Assembly (NCBI GenBank): GCA_020629965.1
Contig: JAHDCG010000027.1
Coordinates: forward strand, 1 to 41,161
Direction: 5' to 3'
DNA from: Saprospiraceae bacterium
GTDB taxonomy: Bacteria; Bacteroidota; Bacteroidia; Chitinophagales; Saprospiraceae
DNA: 41,161 bases
Below, one piece after another: positions 16,501 through 25,095 of this stretch. The notes beneath the pieces were generated by a model. That model had not been told where the DNA came from. It searched no databases and saw nothing but the letters and a program-made list of their open reading frames with translations. Every line of letters starts with the position of its first letter. Positions within the stretch are counted from its first letter, which is position 1. A program made the position numbers and the translations under genes.

Positions 16501-19500
16501 GTGAGAAGAACGCTGCCGCTTGTGTTGTCTGCGTCAAAGGTTTCGCCCTCGAAAGTAAAGGAGTCGCCTTGACAAATTATCGTGTCTAAATCGCCTTCCG
16601 GCTGCGGGTAAAAATCCAACGTGACATTCACCAAAGAGTCGCAACCTAAGAAACTCGCGTCGGGTAAAAGAACGCTGCCGGTCAGGTTGTCCGCGTCGAA
16701 AGTTTCGCCTTCAAAGGAAAAAGAATCGCCTTCGCAGACTACGGGGTTGAAATCGCCTTCGGGCTGCGGCACAAATTCCAATGCTACCGTAACCAAGCTG
16801 TCGCAACCGATTGCATTTTGCAAAGTCACCTCACCGGTCGGATTATCCGCGTCGAAAATTTGCCCGCCCAATTCAAAAGTATCACCCGTGCAAAGCATCG
16901 GCATCGTCGCCGAAGTATCGGGCGCAGCGACAAATAAATCGGTGATAACCGCCTGTGGGTCAGCGGTATAAATCTCCAGACAACCGGGGTTCATCAGCGA
17001 AACGGGGTAAAATTCAATCGACTCCCCTTCCGCTAAATCGTAGTCTTCCGGGCAGATTTGAATAATTAAAAATTCATCGTTCGTATTATAAGGTGACGTG
17101 ACGCCCTGAATGGCAAGGTCGAGACTGTAAGGCCCGCCGCCGCTGAAATTATATTGCAAATCGTAGCAATCTCCTTCGCAAATCGTGGTGTCCTGCGGTA
17201 CGGGTTCGAGGAAGGGCGGGTCGTACCAGACCACGGGCACCCCCGGCGAAACGCTCAAACAGAAGTCATCCAAATTGACATTGCCGGTGCCGTCGTCCAT
17301 GCCGACGATGGCGGAAATGTAGTAAGTTTGCCCCGAAACGTAACCGTCCGGCGCGCCGAAAGTCGGGTCGTCGCTGATGTCGAAAACGGTTCCCAAAAAT
17401 TGATTGGGTAAATCGTGCAGCGCATATTGCAAAATGTCGCCGAATTGAAAAATCGGGTCTTCATCGACCACCGCCGTAATTTCTTCGTCAAAACAGGCAT
17501 TTAAAATCGGGAAAACGTCCAATTCGCCGGCGTCGTTGAAGCAGTTGCAGTTGGTAAAAAGAGCCACCTCGACCTCGCAGCCGTTGGCATCTTCCACGAC
17601 GTAAACCGTGAAAGTCTCGTTGGGAATGTCATCGGTCGTGACAAAACTGCCGAGAATGCTGCCCGCGCCCGAGGTCAGCGCGTAAGGAGGCGTACCGCCG
17701 GTAATTTGAAAAGTAGCGAAATAAGTGGAATTATCGTCGCTGCAATTATAGTTAATGTTTTCGAGCATCAGCAGCGGCGAAGGGGAAATCGTCACACTGT
17801 TGGGCGTATTGACGATACCCGGACAGGTTTGCGTACCGACACTCGACAGCGTGTAGGTCGTCTCGGTCGTCGGGCAGACCGTGTAGGTAAAACTGTCTTC
17901 GAAGGTCGTAAATTCATCGTCTTCACCGTTGCTGCCCGTGATTTCAAAAGTCACGTTGCCGATGCCGTCCAATTCAATGACAAAATCCACGCAATCTTCG
18001 CCGCAAATCGACTGACTCATACCGATAAGTGTGGCATTGGATTGGTCCCAAATCACCGGCTGCCCTTCGGTAATTACCAAACAGGGGTCGTCCAAGTCCA
18101 CGTTGCCCGTGCCGTCGTCATTACCGGCTATCGCCGAAATGTAGTATATCACATTCGGCTCCAACACCGCCGCATCCCAAGCAAAAGTCGGGGTATTATT
18201 GGTAAAAAAGACCTCGCCCAAAGTCTCGTCGGGGGTGCTGTGCAGGATAAATTGCACGATGTCGTCGTCGTCCAAAACCTCGTCGGTGTCGTCGTAAAAA
18301 CCGGTGACCGGACTGCCGACACAATTAGTTATCGGGTCTTGTTCCATGTCACCGAGCACGGTCGTACATTCAAATTCGCAGCCTTCCGCGCCCTCGATGA
18401 TGACGGTATTACAGCCGTTAGCGTCCGATATTTCAAAGAAATAAGTGCTTTCGTCCATAATCGGAACGGAGGTAAACACATTTGCCGAAAAATTACCGCC
18501 CGTGCCTACCACATTAAAAGGTTCCGTACCGGTGAGCGCGAAAGTGTATTGATAAGACGTATTATCATCGGCACAAATAAAGTCCTCGCTATTGACTGCT
18601 ACCTCGGGCGCGGCGTTTATCGTCGCTTCGTCGTTCACATTTTCAACAGTACAAGCTCCGGCGGAAATTTCCGTCAGCACCACGGTCGTCGTTGCGTTTA
18701 CGGTAATATCGACGCTTGCGGAATTGCTGTTTGTCGTTTGATTAACCGGCGTATTTCCGTTGACGGTATAGCTGAAAGCAAAAGGCGGCGTACCCGTAAA
18801 ATTAAAAGTCACCATCGCATCCTCTCCCGCACAAACCGCGTCGGGCGCGCTGACTGTACCCGTCGGGGCTTCCGTCCACATTACGGGTGTACCGGCGGCT
18901 ACGCTGAGGCAATCATCAGCGAAATCCGCATTTCCGCTGCCGTCGTTATTGCCGGCTACCGCCGAAATGTAGTACACCGTGCCCGTCGTCAAAAAGCCGC
19001 TTTGCGCAAAAGTCGGCGTCGGGCTGTAAATATTCGGATTGCTCAAAGCGGGATTTGGTGAGGTATGAATAATGTAGCCCAAAATGTCATCGCTTTCCAA
19101 ATCTTCGTCGCCGTTCGGCAGTCCGGTCGCGGGTTCTCCTTCACAAAACATCAGCGGCGGATTGGGAATTGTCATCGTACCCGAGTCGGTAAAGCAGTCG
19201 CAGTCGTTGTTATCGGCGACCGAAACCGGGCCGCAGTTATTCGCATCGTCGATGATAAAATTGTAAGCCGTGCCGCTCGGAATCGGGTCGGAAGTGTAGG
19301 TATTTCCGGAAATACCGTCCGTGCTGCCGTTGACGGTGTAAGGGGCGGTGCCGCCGGTAATTTCAAAAACCACCGTGTATTCCAAGCCGTTGCAATCGTC
19401 GGAAATCAGCGTAAAATCGGGTGCTTCGCTGACCGTCACGACCGCAGGACCACCGAGTATCGTACCCGTACAAGTGCCGGACGCGACCGACTCCAAAGAG

Positions 19501-22076
19501 TAAACGGTGGTCTCGGTCGGTGCGACTTGCAGGATAAACGGATTGTCGGAAGTGGTCTGCGCAGCTTGTGGTGTGCCGTTGAGATTATACACAAAGGTAA
19601 ACGGCGCATTTCCCGTAAAAAAGATTTCCAAATTGTAAGTCTCGCCGCTGCAAATCGTACCGTCGGCAATAATTTCCGCATTCGGTGCGGGGCTGACCGT
19701 CACCTCTGCACTGCTGCTGACCGTGCCCTCGCAACCGGCATCTTCGTAGCTGAACAAGGTGTAAGTCGAAGTATTCCCGGGGCTGACATTGAGAATGTAA
19801 GGGTTGTCATTGGTCGTAATCGGAGGCTGTGCGATATTGTCAATACGATAGACAAAAGTGTGCGGCGCATTACCCGTAAAGTCGATTTGAATATCCGCAT
19901 TTTCACCCGCGCAAATTGTCGCATCACCACTGATAACGGCTTGCGGAGCGGGATTGACGGTGACATCGACCTCGCCGTCCACAGCAAAATCACAGCCGCC
20001 TGCACTCGCATTGAGCAGCGTATATTCTGCGTTAAATGCGGGCATGACGTCGATGGTCGTGACCGCGTTCGGATTGTTGGTAAAATTTAGGGGACTGCCG
20101 CCGTTGGTGAGCAACACAAAATTAAAGGGCGCGGTGCCGCTGTCGAAAGTGACGGTGAGAGTGAGGGTTTCGCCTTGGCAAATGTTGTCGTTGCCGGAAA
20201 TGGTGGCAGTGCCGGTACTCGTGATAGTGAAATTTTCGCTGTGATTAACCGCTCCGACACAACCGCCGCTGCTGACTTGCAGAAGGGTAAATGTGGTATT
20301 TTCGGACACATTCGGTACAGTTACCGTTTCACCGTTAACGACACTAAATACTTGAGTAGTCGTAGCGGTGTTCGTAATTTCCACGGTCACATCGTACGTT
20401 GCGGTACCCGGAAGGGTGAAAGTCAAATCCACATCCGAACTGCCGCAGGCCTCGGTCGGACTGATGATTAAACCGGTATTGGCTTGATTAGGTCCGTCTT
20501 CTACAGTCAGAGTAATCGGCACGGGGTCGGACAGGCAGCCGGTTGTAAAGTCATTGACAACAGCATATATGACGGTAGTCGAGGTTGTAAAGGGATTGCT
20601 GTTGATGAAGCCCGTACCGTCGCTGTTTAGGTAAAAATCTACACCGGTACCCGGTTGATTATTGACATCGGGTATAATTGCCGTCAAATCAAAAGCAGCC
20701 GTCCCCGTACCGTCATCGCACGCCGAGGCGGAAGCAGCATTTGCCGGAGGCGCATTAATAATGTTCAAAGTAACCGTACCGGGTGTGCCGGGGCATTGCG
20801 GATTATTGCTGTCACCGACCAAGGCAAACACCTGACCGCCGTTTGCACTTTCAAAATTTGTAGGATTACCAACGGGATTATTGGTGGTCGGGTCGAGGTA
20901 ATAAACCACACTTTCGCCCGAGTTGCCGTTCACCATATTGTCTGCCTCGGTGAGGTCAAAAAATGCCGTACTCGAGGAGGAACAAGCGAACAGATCAGCC
21001 GGCATACCGTCAACGGGGCAAATGACATTAAATCCGAAAGATGAAGTAAAAGTCTGCGGACAACCCGGCGTCAGAGGATTGACAATGCCGGTAATGTTTG
21101 GTGTCTGACCGCAAGAAGTATCGTCGATAGTGTAGCTGAAATCATTGACGGTAGCAGGGGTATCGTTATCGGGCGGCGGCACAGTCTCGACGGCAGGACT
21201 GACACATCCGTTATTAGTGTAAGTATTATTGCCGAACTCATCTACAATCACAAAATCGCCGTTGGAACCTGAAAGACCGGGCGCATCCGTATCGTGTAAC
21301 CAAAGTGTATTACAACAAGAAAGACCGATATTAAACTCTCTGATACCGCTGCTCGAGGCATTGGAAAGGGCTCCCGCGCCTCGATCGCAATCGCTTTGCA
21401 TAACGTATGCAGTCTGACCGGTTGCACAAAACGCGGATAAATCCATATTAAATGTTTGTCCTGCACTCGGAAAGAAAATCACAACAGCACTTGCAGGCAC
21501 TTCATCTCCCGGTCCGACTGCTACAAAAGTACCGCCGCAACCCGGGTCGGAAGTGAGATTTGCCATCAAGGTCGGATTAGGGAATTGCCAGTTACACCCC
21601 TCGCCGGTATTGATATCGTCGTTAAAAGGAGGCATGTTATTATTCTGAAAAGGAAAGTCCACGTAAAAATCATTGACAGCAAAACCGCCTCCGCTGTTTA
21701 TCAGCATAAATTCATTATCAGCCTCCCCGCCGCCGCCTTCTACACAAGCATCGATGAGAGCACCTACCACAGTCGGACAGGGCATACAAGGTGTGATAGT
21801 CGTACTGCTGCCGCCCTCAATGTCCGAACTGCCGATGAATGTACCGCCGCCGTTGTAGGGGTTGTAATTTCCGTCACCGATGTACCAATCGATAGTACCG
21901 CCGTCGGGCAAATTTTCTCCCTCTACCGAAAAGGTTATCATATCCCCTTCGCAAACCTCTCCGCCGGGCAGGTCACTGTTGGACACAGTAATGGTCGGGC
22001 ACTGTGCCGACAGAGAAAAAGCTGTAATAAAAAGCAAGGATATTAAAAGTAAAAAACGCGATAACGTTTGACTCAT
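13557..22076 (-). CDS. Giant secreted repeat protein with gliding-motility-associated (CHU_C, T9SS type B) C-terminal domain
   Basis: A 2839-residue protein. A signal peptide (1-24, ending SLSAQ) is followed by a lamin-tail-like region (about 95-290, with ADNEFMLINSGGGF and LWLHDTDAPGLSGSNGDFV). A chain of Ig/SprB-like modules follows (about 330-950). Three homologous modules of about 280 residues then begin near residues 960, 1231 and 1514, each with TYYISAIAGNDDGTGNV-like and DDCLSV-like blocks. Sixteen tandem repeats of about 54 residues occupy about 1724-2579. A SprB-like module and the CHU_C sorting domain (about 2740-2839, with NAFSPNDDGINDAF and IFDRWGNLVFQNEDF) end the protein. CHU_C marks T9SS type B export and surface attachment. 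By family this is most likely an adhesin or cell-surface filament; gliding itself is not shown. The gene is transcribed alone, with a -7 element 67 bp upstream of the ATG. Confidence 0.9.
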   Translation of the reverse strand: MSQTLSRFLLLISLLFITAFSLSAQCPTITVSNSDLPGGEVCEGDMITFSVEGENLPDGGTIDWYIGDGNYNPYNGGGTFIGSSDIEGGSSTTITPCMPCPTVVGALIDACVEGGGGEADNEFMLINSGGGFAVNDFYVDFPFQNNNMPPFNDDINTGEGCNWQFPNPTLMANLTSDPGCGGTFVAVGPGDEVPASAVVIFFPSAGQTFNMDLSAFCATGQTAYVMQSDCDRGAGALSNASSSGIREFNIGLSCCNTLWLHDTDAPGLSGSNGDFVIVDEFGNNTYTNNGCVSPAVETVPPPDNDTPATVNDFSYTIDDTSCGQTPNITGIVNPLTPGCPQTFTSSFGFNVICPVDGMPADLFACSSSSTAFFDLTEADNMVNGNSGESVVYYLDPTTNNPVGNPTNFESANGGQVFALVGDSNNPQCPGTPGTVTLNIINAPPANAASASACDDGTGTAAFDLTAIIPDVNNQPGTGVDFYLNSDGTGFINSNPFTTSTTVIYAVVNDFTTGCLSDPVPITLTVEDGPNQANTGLIISPTEACGSSDVDLTFTLPGTATYDVTVEITNTATTTQVFSVVNGETVTVPNVSENTTFTLLQVSSGGCVGAVNHSENFTITSTGTATISGNDNICQGETLTLTVTFDSGTAPFNFVLLTNGGSPLNFTNNPNAVTTIDVMPAFNAEYTLLNASAGGCDFAVDGEVDVTVNPAPQAVISGDATICAGENADIQIDFTGNAPHTFVYRIDNIAQPPITTNDNPYILNVSPGNTSTYTLFSYEDAGCEGTVSSSAEVTVSPAPNAEIIADGTICSGETYNLEIFFTGNAPFTFVYNLNGTPQAAQTTSDNPFILQVAPTETTVYSLESVASGTCTGTILGGPAVVTVSEAPDFTLISDDCNGLEYTVVFEITGGTAPYTVNGSTDGISGNTYTSDPIPSGTAYNFIIDDANNCGPVSVADNNDCDCFTDSGTMTIPNPPLMFCEGEPATGLPNGDEDLESDDILGYIIHTSPNPALSNPNIYSPTPTFAQSGFLTTGTVYYISAVAGNNDGSGNADFADDCLSVAAGTPVMWTEAPTGTVSAPDAVCAGEDAMVTFNFTGTPPFAFSYTVNGNTPVNQTTNSNSASVDITVNATTTVVLTEISAGACTVENVNDEATINAAPEVAVNSEDFICADDNTSYQYTFALTGTEPFNVVGTGGNFSANVFTSVPIMDESTYFFEISDANGCNTVIIEGAEGCEFECTTVLGDMEQDPITNCVGSPVTGFYDDTDEVLDDDDIVQFILHSTPDETLGEVFFTNNTPTFAWDAAVLEPNVIYYISAIAGNDDGTGNVDLDDPCLVITEGQPVIWDQSNATLIGMSQSICGEDCVDFVIELDGIGNVTFEITGSNGEDDEFTTFEDSFTYTVCPTTETTYTLSSVGTQTCPGIVNTPNSVTISPSPLLMLENINYNCSDDNSTYFATFQITGGTPPYALTSGAGSILGSFVTTDDIPNETFTVYVVEDANGCEVEVALFTNCNCFNDAGELDVFPILNACFDEEITAVVDEDPIFQFGDILQYALHDLPNQFLGTVFDISDDPTFGAPDGYVSGQTYYISAIVGMDDGTGNVNLDDFCLSVSPGVPVVWYDPPFLEPVPQDTTICEGDCYDLQYNFSGGGPYSLDLAIQGVTSPYNTNDEFLIIQICPEDYDLAEGESIEFYPVSLMNPGCLEIYTADPQAVITDLFVAAPDTSATMPMLCTGDTFELGGQIFDADNPTGEVTLQNAIGCDSLVTVALEFVPQPEGDFNPVVCEGDSFSFEGETFDADNLTGSVLLPDASFLGCDSLVNVTLDFYPQPEGDLDTIICQGDSFTFEGETFDADNTSGSVLLTDASFLGCDSLVNVTLDFYPQPEGDLDTIICQGDSFTFEGETFDADNLTGSVLLPEASFLGCDSLVNVTLDFYPQPEGDLDTIICQGDSFTFEGETFDADNTSGSVLLSDASFLGCDSLVNVTLDFYPQPEGDLDTIICQGDSFTFEGETFDADNTSGSVLLPDASFLGCDSLVNVTLDFYPQPEGDLMQALCPGGSLELGGEIFDEDNPSGSVLLPDASFLGCDSLVNVTLTFGDEVFSQIDTFVCEGGSAVINGTTYDADNLSGSLTLDDASYLGCDSTIFVNLFFYPPAVGSTTVDLCEGGSVEIGGQIFDADNPSGPAILENASFNGCDSTVNVTVQFFDEIIFNLDGIYCPDAVFTVDTEIFDIDNPTGLVIFENGSFLGCDSIVEVDLEFFAPAVADINPFVCEGENFIIDGEIFDVNNPTGTVILDDASFNGCDSTVNVTLGFYENPVTDLTQMLCTGGSLEVGDEIFDESNPTGSVLFENGSFNGCDSTVNVALTFVESVVNDLDLLLCEGETEIINGTEYGADNLTGTELFENGSYLGCDSIVNVSTSFYAPAVAEINQTLCPGESLQIEGETYDADNPTGTQILDVPSAAGCDSIAVVSLTFLENTFGTLDTVLCTGESVVINGTTLNEANSTAVFTFENAAFNGCDSILTMNATFTPPTTGTLEINLEPGESVTVGTTVFDLDNPSGTVTLPGAAVTGCDSIVTVNLTFSIDFSATGFETDCFSDNNGNIVIDTIFNGTPPFIVTVDGENRGTFSNFPIVLTGFSAGNYEVGITGSADGFGSQTVNVPAADAPFLFLGDDQEILQGESYLIDAATNLFDFEILRWTPTDSLDNDTTTTVLASPSESTVYTLFLQDSLGCSVSDDILITVNREARIYVPNAFSPNDDGINDAFTIYADARQVLSIQSLMIFDRWGNLVFQNEDFAPNDPNLGWNGRMREERMNNAVFVYTARVLFVDGRTEVIRGDVTLVR
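14342..16905 (-). repeat. Sixteen tandem 54-residue (162-bp) coding repeats
   Basis: Each unit follows the pattern xCxGxSxxxxGExFDxDN, then a TGSVxLxDASFLGCDS-like block, then VNVTLxF and a linker such as YPQPEGDLDTI. Cys occurs at position 2 and in GCDS about 31 residues later. Five consecutive units between about 15941 and 16757 are almost identical at DNA level (same phrase at 15941, 16103, 16265 and so on, spacing 162). The outer units have diverged. The most C-terminal unit begins LEPGESVTVG and has lost the first Cys. Confidence 0.92.
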
Positions 22077-22142
22077 ATCAAATCTTTGTGGGTAGTGTTT
22101 GTTGTGAAAATTCGGGGATATTCAGCACAGCGAAAGGCGGCG

Positions 22143-22150
22143 CAAAGATA
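22143..22150 (-). promoter_or_regulatory. Candidate -7 element (TATCTTTG) of the giant repeat protein gene
   Basis: The minus strand reads TATCTTTGCGCC, matching TAnnTTTG followed by C, 67 bp before the ATG at 22076. It implies a leader of about 60 nt. Confidence 0.55.
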
Positions 22151-22353
22151 CAACTCTAAGGTACACCGACCGGTCATTGTTTATTAAGACGATGTAAATT
22201 TTTGCAATATGAACCCTTTGCGACTTTTTGCGGTTAAGGAGAATTATCGGGCGGGTATTTTGAGAAAAGAGTCGGCAAAGGCGCGATTCGCTGCCGGAAA
22301 TTGTAATTTTGCGGTTTTTGGTGTGTGGCTTCAGCCCCCTAACCCCCGAATCG

Positions 22354-23180
22354 GGGGAACTTTCTCCGGGCTTGGGTTTGCGGTAAGTCTTGAATTTTTC
22401 GGTTCTTTCCTTCTGAAAAATCACGAAATTTAAGTTTACCCGTTTTGAAAATGAATGTAAATTCATAACGAATCTGAGGTTTGAAATTAGATGCTCCGGG
22501 GGTCGGGGGGTCTTTGAATACGGCTCTAAAACCCCTAACCTCCGCGACTAAAGTCGGGACAGGCCGGAGCGGGGAACTTTCTCCGGGCTTGGGTTTGCGG
22601 TAAGTCTTGAATTTTTCGGTTCTTTCCTTCTGAAAAATCACGAAATTTAAGTTTACCCGTTTTGAAAATGAATGTAAATTCATAACGAATCTGAGGTTTG
22701 AAATTAGATGCTCCGGGGGTCGGGGGGTCTTTGAATACGGCTCTAAAACCCCTAACCTCCGCGACTAAAGTCGGGACAGGCCGGAGCGGGGAACTTTCTC
22801 CGGGCTTGGGTTTGCGGTAAGTCTTGAATTTTTCGGTTCTTTCCTTCTGAAAAATCACGAAATTTAAGTTTACCCGTTTTGAAAATGAATGTAAATTCAT
22901 AACGAATCTGAGGTTTGAAATTAGATGCTCCGGGGGTCGGGGGGTCTTTGAATACGGCTCTAAAACCCCTAACCTCCGCGACTAAAGTCGGGACAGGCCG
23001 GAGCGGGGAACTTTCTCCGGGCTTGGGTTTGCGGTAAGTCTTGAATTTTTCGGTTCTTTCCTTCTGAAAAATCACGAAATTTAAGTTTACCCGTTTTAAA
23101 AACGAATGTAAATTCATAACGAATTTAAATTTTGAAGATAGATACTCCCCCGCTCCGGGGGTCGGGGGGTCTTCAATACG
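22354..23180. repeat. 217-bp tandem array, three full units and a diverged fourth
   Basis: Units start at 22354, 22571, 22788 and 23005, exactly 217 bp apart. Each begins GGGGAACTTTCTCCGGGC and contains AAATCACGAAATTTAAG, GATGCTCCGGGGGTCGGGG and CGACTAAAGTCGGGACAGG. Units 1-3 are nearly identical; unit 4 diverges after about 23090 and ends in CGGGGGTCGGGGGGTCTTC. The array fills most of the 1.19-kb gap between the giant protein gene and lysS. Open frames run through it on the minus strand, but 217 is not a multiple of 3. The same DNA is therefore read in different frames in successive units, and I do not regard them as genes. Confidence 0.95.
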
Positions 23181-23267
23181 AATTTTCCCCCGAAAAGAAA
23201 ACTACAACAATTAAGAGGTAGCAAGTGACATCCCACCAACTACCAACCATCAACTATCAACCATATC

Positions 23268-24995
23268 ATGACCGAACAAGAACTCGTCAGAAGAAAAAAT
23301 CTGGAAAAAATTACCGAACTCGGCTTTAATGCTTTTCCCGCCGAGCAATTTAAAGTCGATTTTAAAACGACCGACTATACGACTGCGGACTATCATAAAT
23401 CTTTGGCAAATAAGCTGGAAGAAATCAAAGGTATTGGTGCCGCCGGTGCGGAAAAACTGCGGGATGCACTGTTTGCCAAACGCTTTCGTGCGTCCGAGAT
23501 TTTGAAAGACGAGGATTTGGTAAAAGAATTAAACCTGTCGGAAAATGTGGAATTCGACGCGGGCGTAAAGCGTGAGCCGCAAACTTTGGAGGCGTTTTTG
23601 GCAACGGTTAAAACCGAGGCTCTCGGGGATTATGCACCCGACGAGCGCGGACAGGTACAAATTGCGGGTCGCTTTATGGGACAGCGCGGACCCTTTGCAA
23701 AGCTGCAGGATATGCACGGACGCATTCAGCTTTATATCGGTAAAAAAGACCTCGGCAGCAACGAAGAAGAGCAGGAAAAATATAAAAAACTCGTCAAACT
23801 GTTGGACATCGGTGACTTTATCGGCGTAAAGGGCGAGTTGTTCTCGACGGGAACGGGCGAGGTGTCTTTGCACGTGCGCGAGTTGACCTTTTTGAGTAAA
23901 TCTTTGCGCCCGCTGCCGATTGTCAAGGTCGATAAGGAAGGCAACAAATACGATGAATTTACCGACCCGGAACTCCGCTATCGTCAACGCTACGTGGACT
24001 TGGTCGTCAATCCGTCGGTGCGCGATATTTTCGTAAAGCGCAGCAAAATCATCTCTTCCATGCGCCGCTTTTTCGATGCGAAAGGCTGGTTGGAAGTAGA
24101 AACACCGGTGTTGCAACCGATACACGGCGGCGCGGCGGCACGCCCGTTTGCGACGCACCACAATGCGCTCGACACGCCGTTGTACATGCGCATTGCGAAT
24201 GAACTTTACCTGAAAAAATTGATTGTCGGTGGCTTTGAAGGGGTTTATGAAATCGGGAAAATGTTTCGCAACGAAGGGATGGACAGAACGCACAACCCGG
24301 AGTTTACGAGTATGGAAATTTACGTTGCCTACAAAGATTACGAGTGGATGATGGAAATGACCGAGCAGTGCATCGAGCAAATCGCCCGCGACGTGAACGG
24401 CAGCACGGAGGTGACTTACGGCGGTAAAACCATCGACTTTGCCGGTCCCTACACCCGCATGACAATGGCGGAAAGTATCAAAAAATATACGGACATCGAC
24501 ATCGCCGGCATGGACGAAACTGCCCTGCGTGAGGTCTGTAAAAAACTGCACATCGGCGTCGATAAAAGCATGGGTAAGGGCAAACTCATCGACGAAATCT
24601 TCGGTGAGAAGGTCGAAGCCAATTTGATACAGCCGACCTACATTACCGATTACCCGATTGAAATGACACCGCTGGCGAAAAAGCACCGCAGCTCGGAAGG
24701 CTTGGTAGAACGTTTTGAACTCTTCGTCAACGGCAAAGAAATCGCCAACGCTTACTCGGAGTTAAACGACCCGATCGACCAACGGCAACGCTTTGTTGAC
24801 CAACTCGAACTCGCCAAACGCGGCGACGACGAGGCAATGGTGCTCGACGAAGACTTCCTCCGCGCCCTCGAATACGGTATGCCGCCGACCTCGGGTCTGG
24901 GCATCGGTATCGACCGGCTGACTATGTTGCTGACGGGACAGCACTCGATACAAGAGGTGTTGTTTTTTCCGCAGATGAAACCGGAGGTTAATTGA
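23268..24995 (+). CDS. lysS: Lysyl-tRNA synthetase (class II) with an N-terminal HhH-like insert
   Basis: Charges tRNA-Lys in the cytosol. The 575-residue protein opens with the usual LysRS start (ELVRRKNLEKITELGFNAFP). The OB-fold anticodon-binding domain is at about 128-210 (QIAGRFMGQRGPFAKLQDMH). The class II catalytic core carries motif 1 (GWLEVETPVLQPIHGGAAA, from 273), motif 2 (FRNEGMDRTHNPEF, from 333) and motif 3 (GLGIGIDRLTMLLTGQHS, near 545). Between residues 38 and 120 there is extra sequence not expected in LysRS. It includes EEIKGIGAAGAEKLRDAL (51-68), which looks like a helix-hairpin-helix, followed by a helical DEDLVKELNL segment. The start ATG at 23268 follows a phrase repeat and has no Shine-Dalgarno sequence. 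The TGA stop also lies at the edge of an inverted copy of the same phrase. Function as LysRS is nearly certain; the role of the insert is unknown. Confidence 0.97.
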   Translation: MTEQELVRRKNLEKITELGFNAFPAEQFKVDFKTTDYTTADYHKSLANKLEEIKGIGAAGAEKLRDALFAKRFRASEILKDEDLVKELNLSENVEFDAGVKREPQTLEAFLATVKTEALGDYAPDERGQVQIAGRFMGQRGPFAKLQDMHGRIQLYIGKKDLGSNEEEQEKYKKLVKLLDIGDFIGVKGELFSTGTGEVSLHVRELTFLSKSLRPLPIVKVDKEGNKYDEFTDPELRYRQRYVDLVVNPSVRDIFVKRSKIISSMRRFFDAKGWLEVETPVLQPIHGGAAARPFATHHNALDTPLYMRIANELYLKKLIVGGFEGVYEIGKMFRNEGMDRTHNPEFTSMEIYVAYKDYEWMMEMTEQCIEQIARDVNGSTEVTYGGKTIDFAGPYTRMTMAESIKKYTDIDIAGMDETALREVCKKLHIGVDKSMGKGKLIDEIFGEKVEANLIQPTYITDYPIEMTPLAKKHRSSEGLVERFELFVNGKEIANAYSELNDPIDQRQRFVDQLELAKRGDDEAMVLDEDFLRALEYGMPPTSGLGIGIDRLTMLLTGQHSIQEVLFFPQMKPEVN

Positions 24996-25095
24996 TGGTT
25001 GGTGGTTGATAGTTGCCTGTGTTTCTAATGCCGAGTAAATCATGAGGATTTCGTGTGCATGACAAATTATCAGGGACAAATTGCGGACTTTGTAG

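Noticed and set aside
17706-20090. Two long plus-strand frames (451 and 341 codons)
   Set aside because: They are opposite the giant T9SS gene and show the composition expected from the complement of Thr/Asn/Gly-rich coding DNA.
22339-23117. Open frames of 114-121 codons on the minus strand in the 217-bp array, all starting MNLHSF
   Set aside because: They follow the repeat. Because 217 is not divisible by 3, the second half of each frame is the same DNA read in another frame, so the peptides are a by-product of repetition.
22354-23180. CRISPR array
   Set aside because: Whole 217-bp units are repeated, including the parts that would be spacers.
23529-24686. A 385-codon frame on the minus strand
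   Set aside because: It is antisense to lysS, which carries all class II synthetase motifs.
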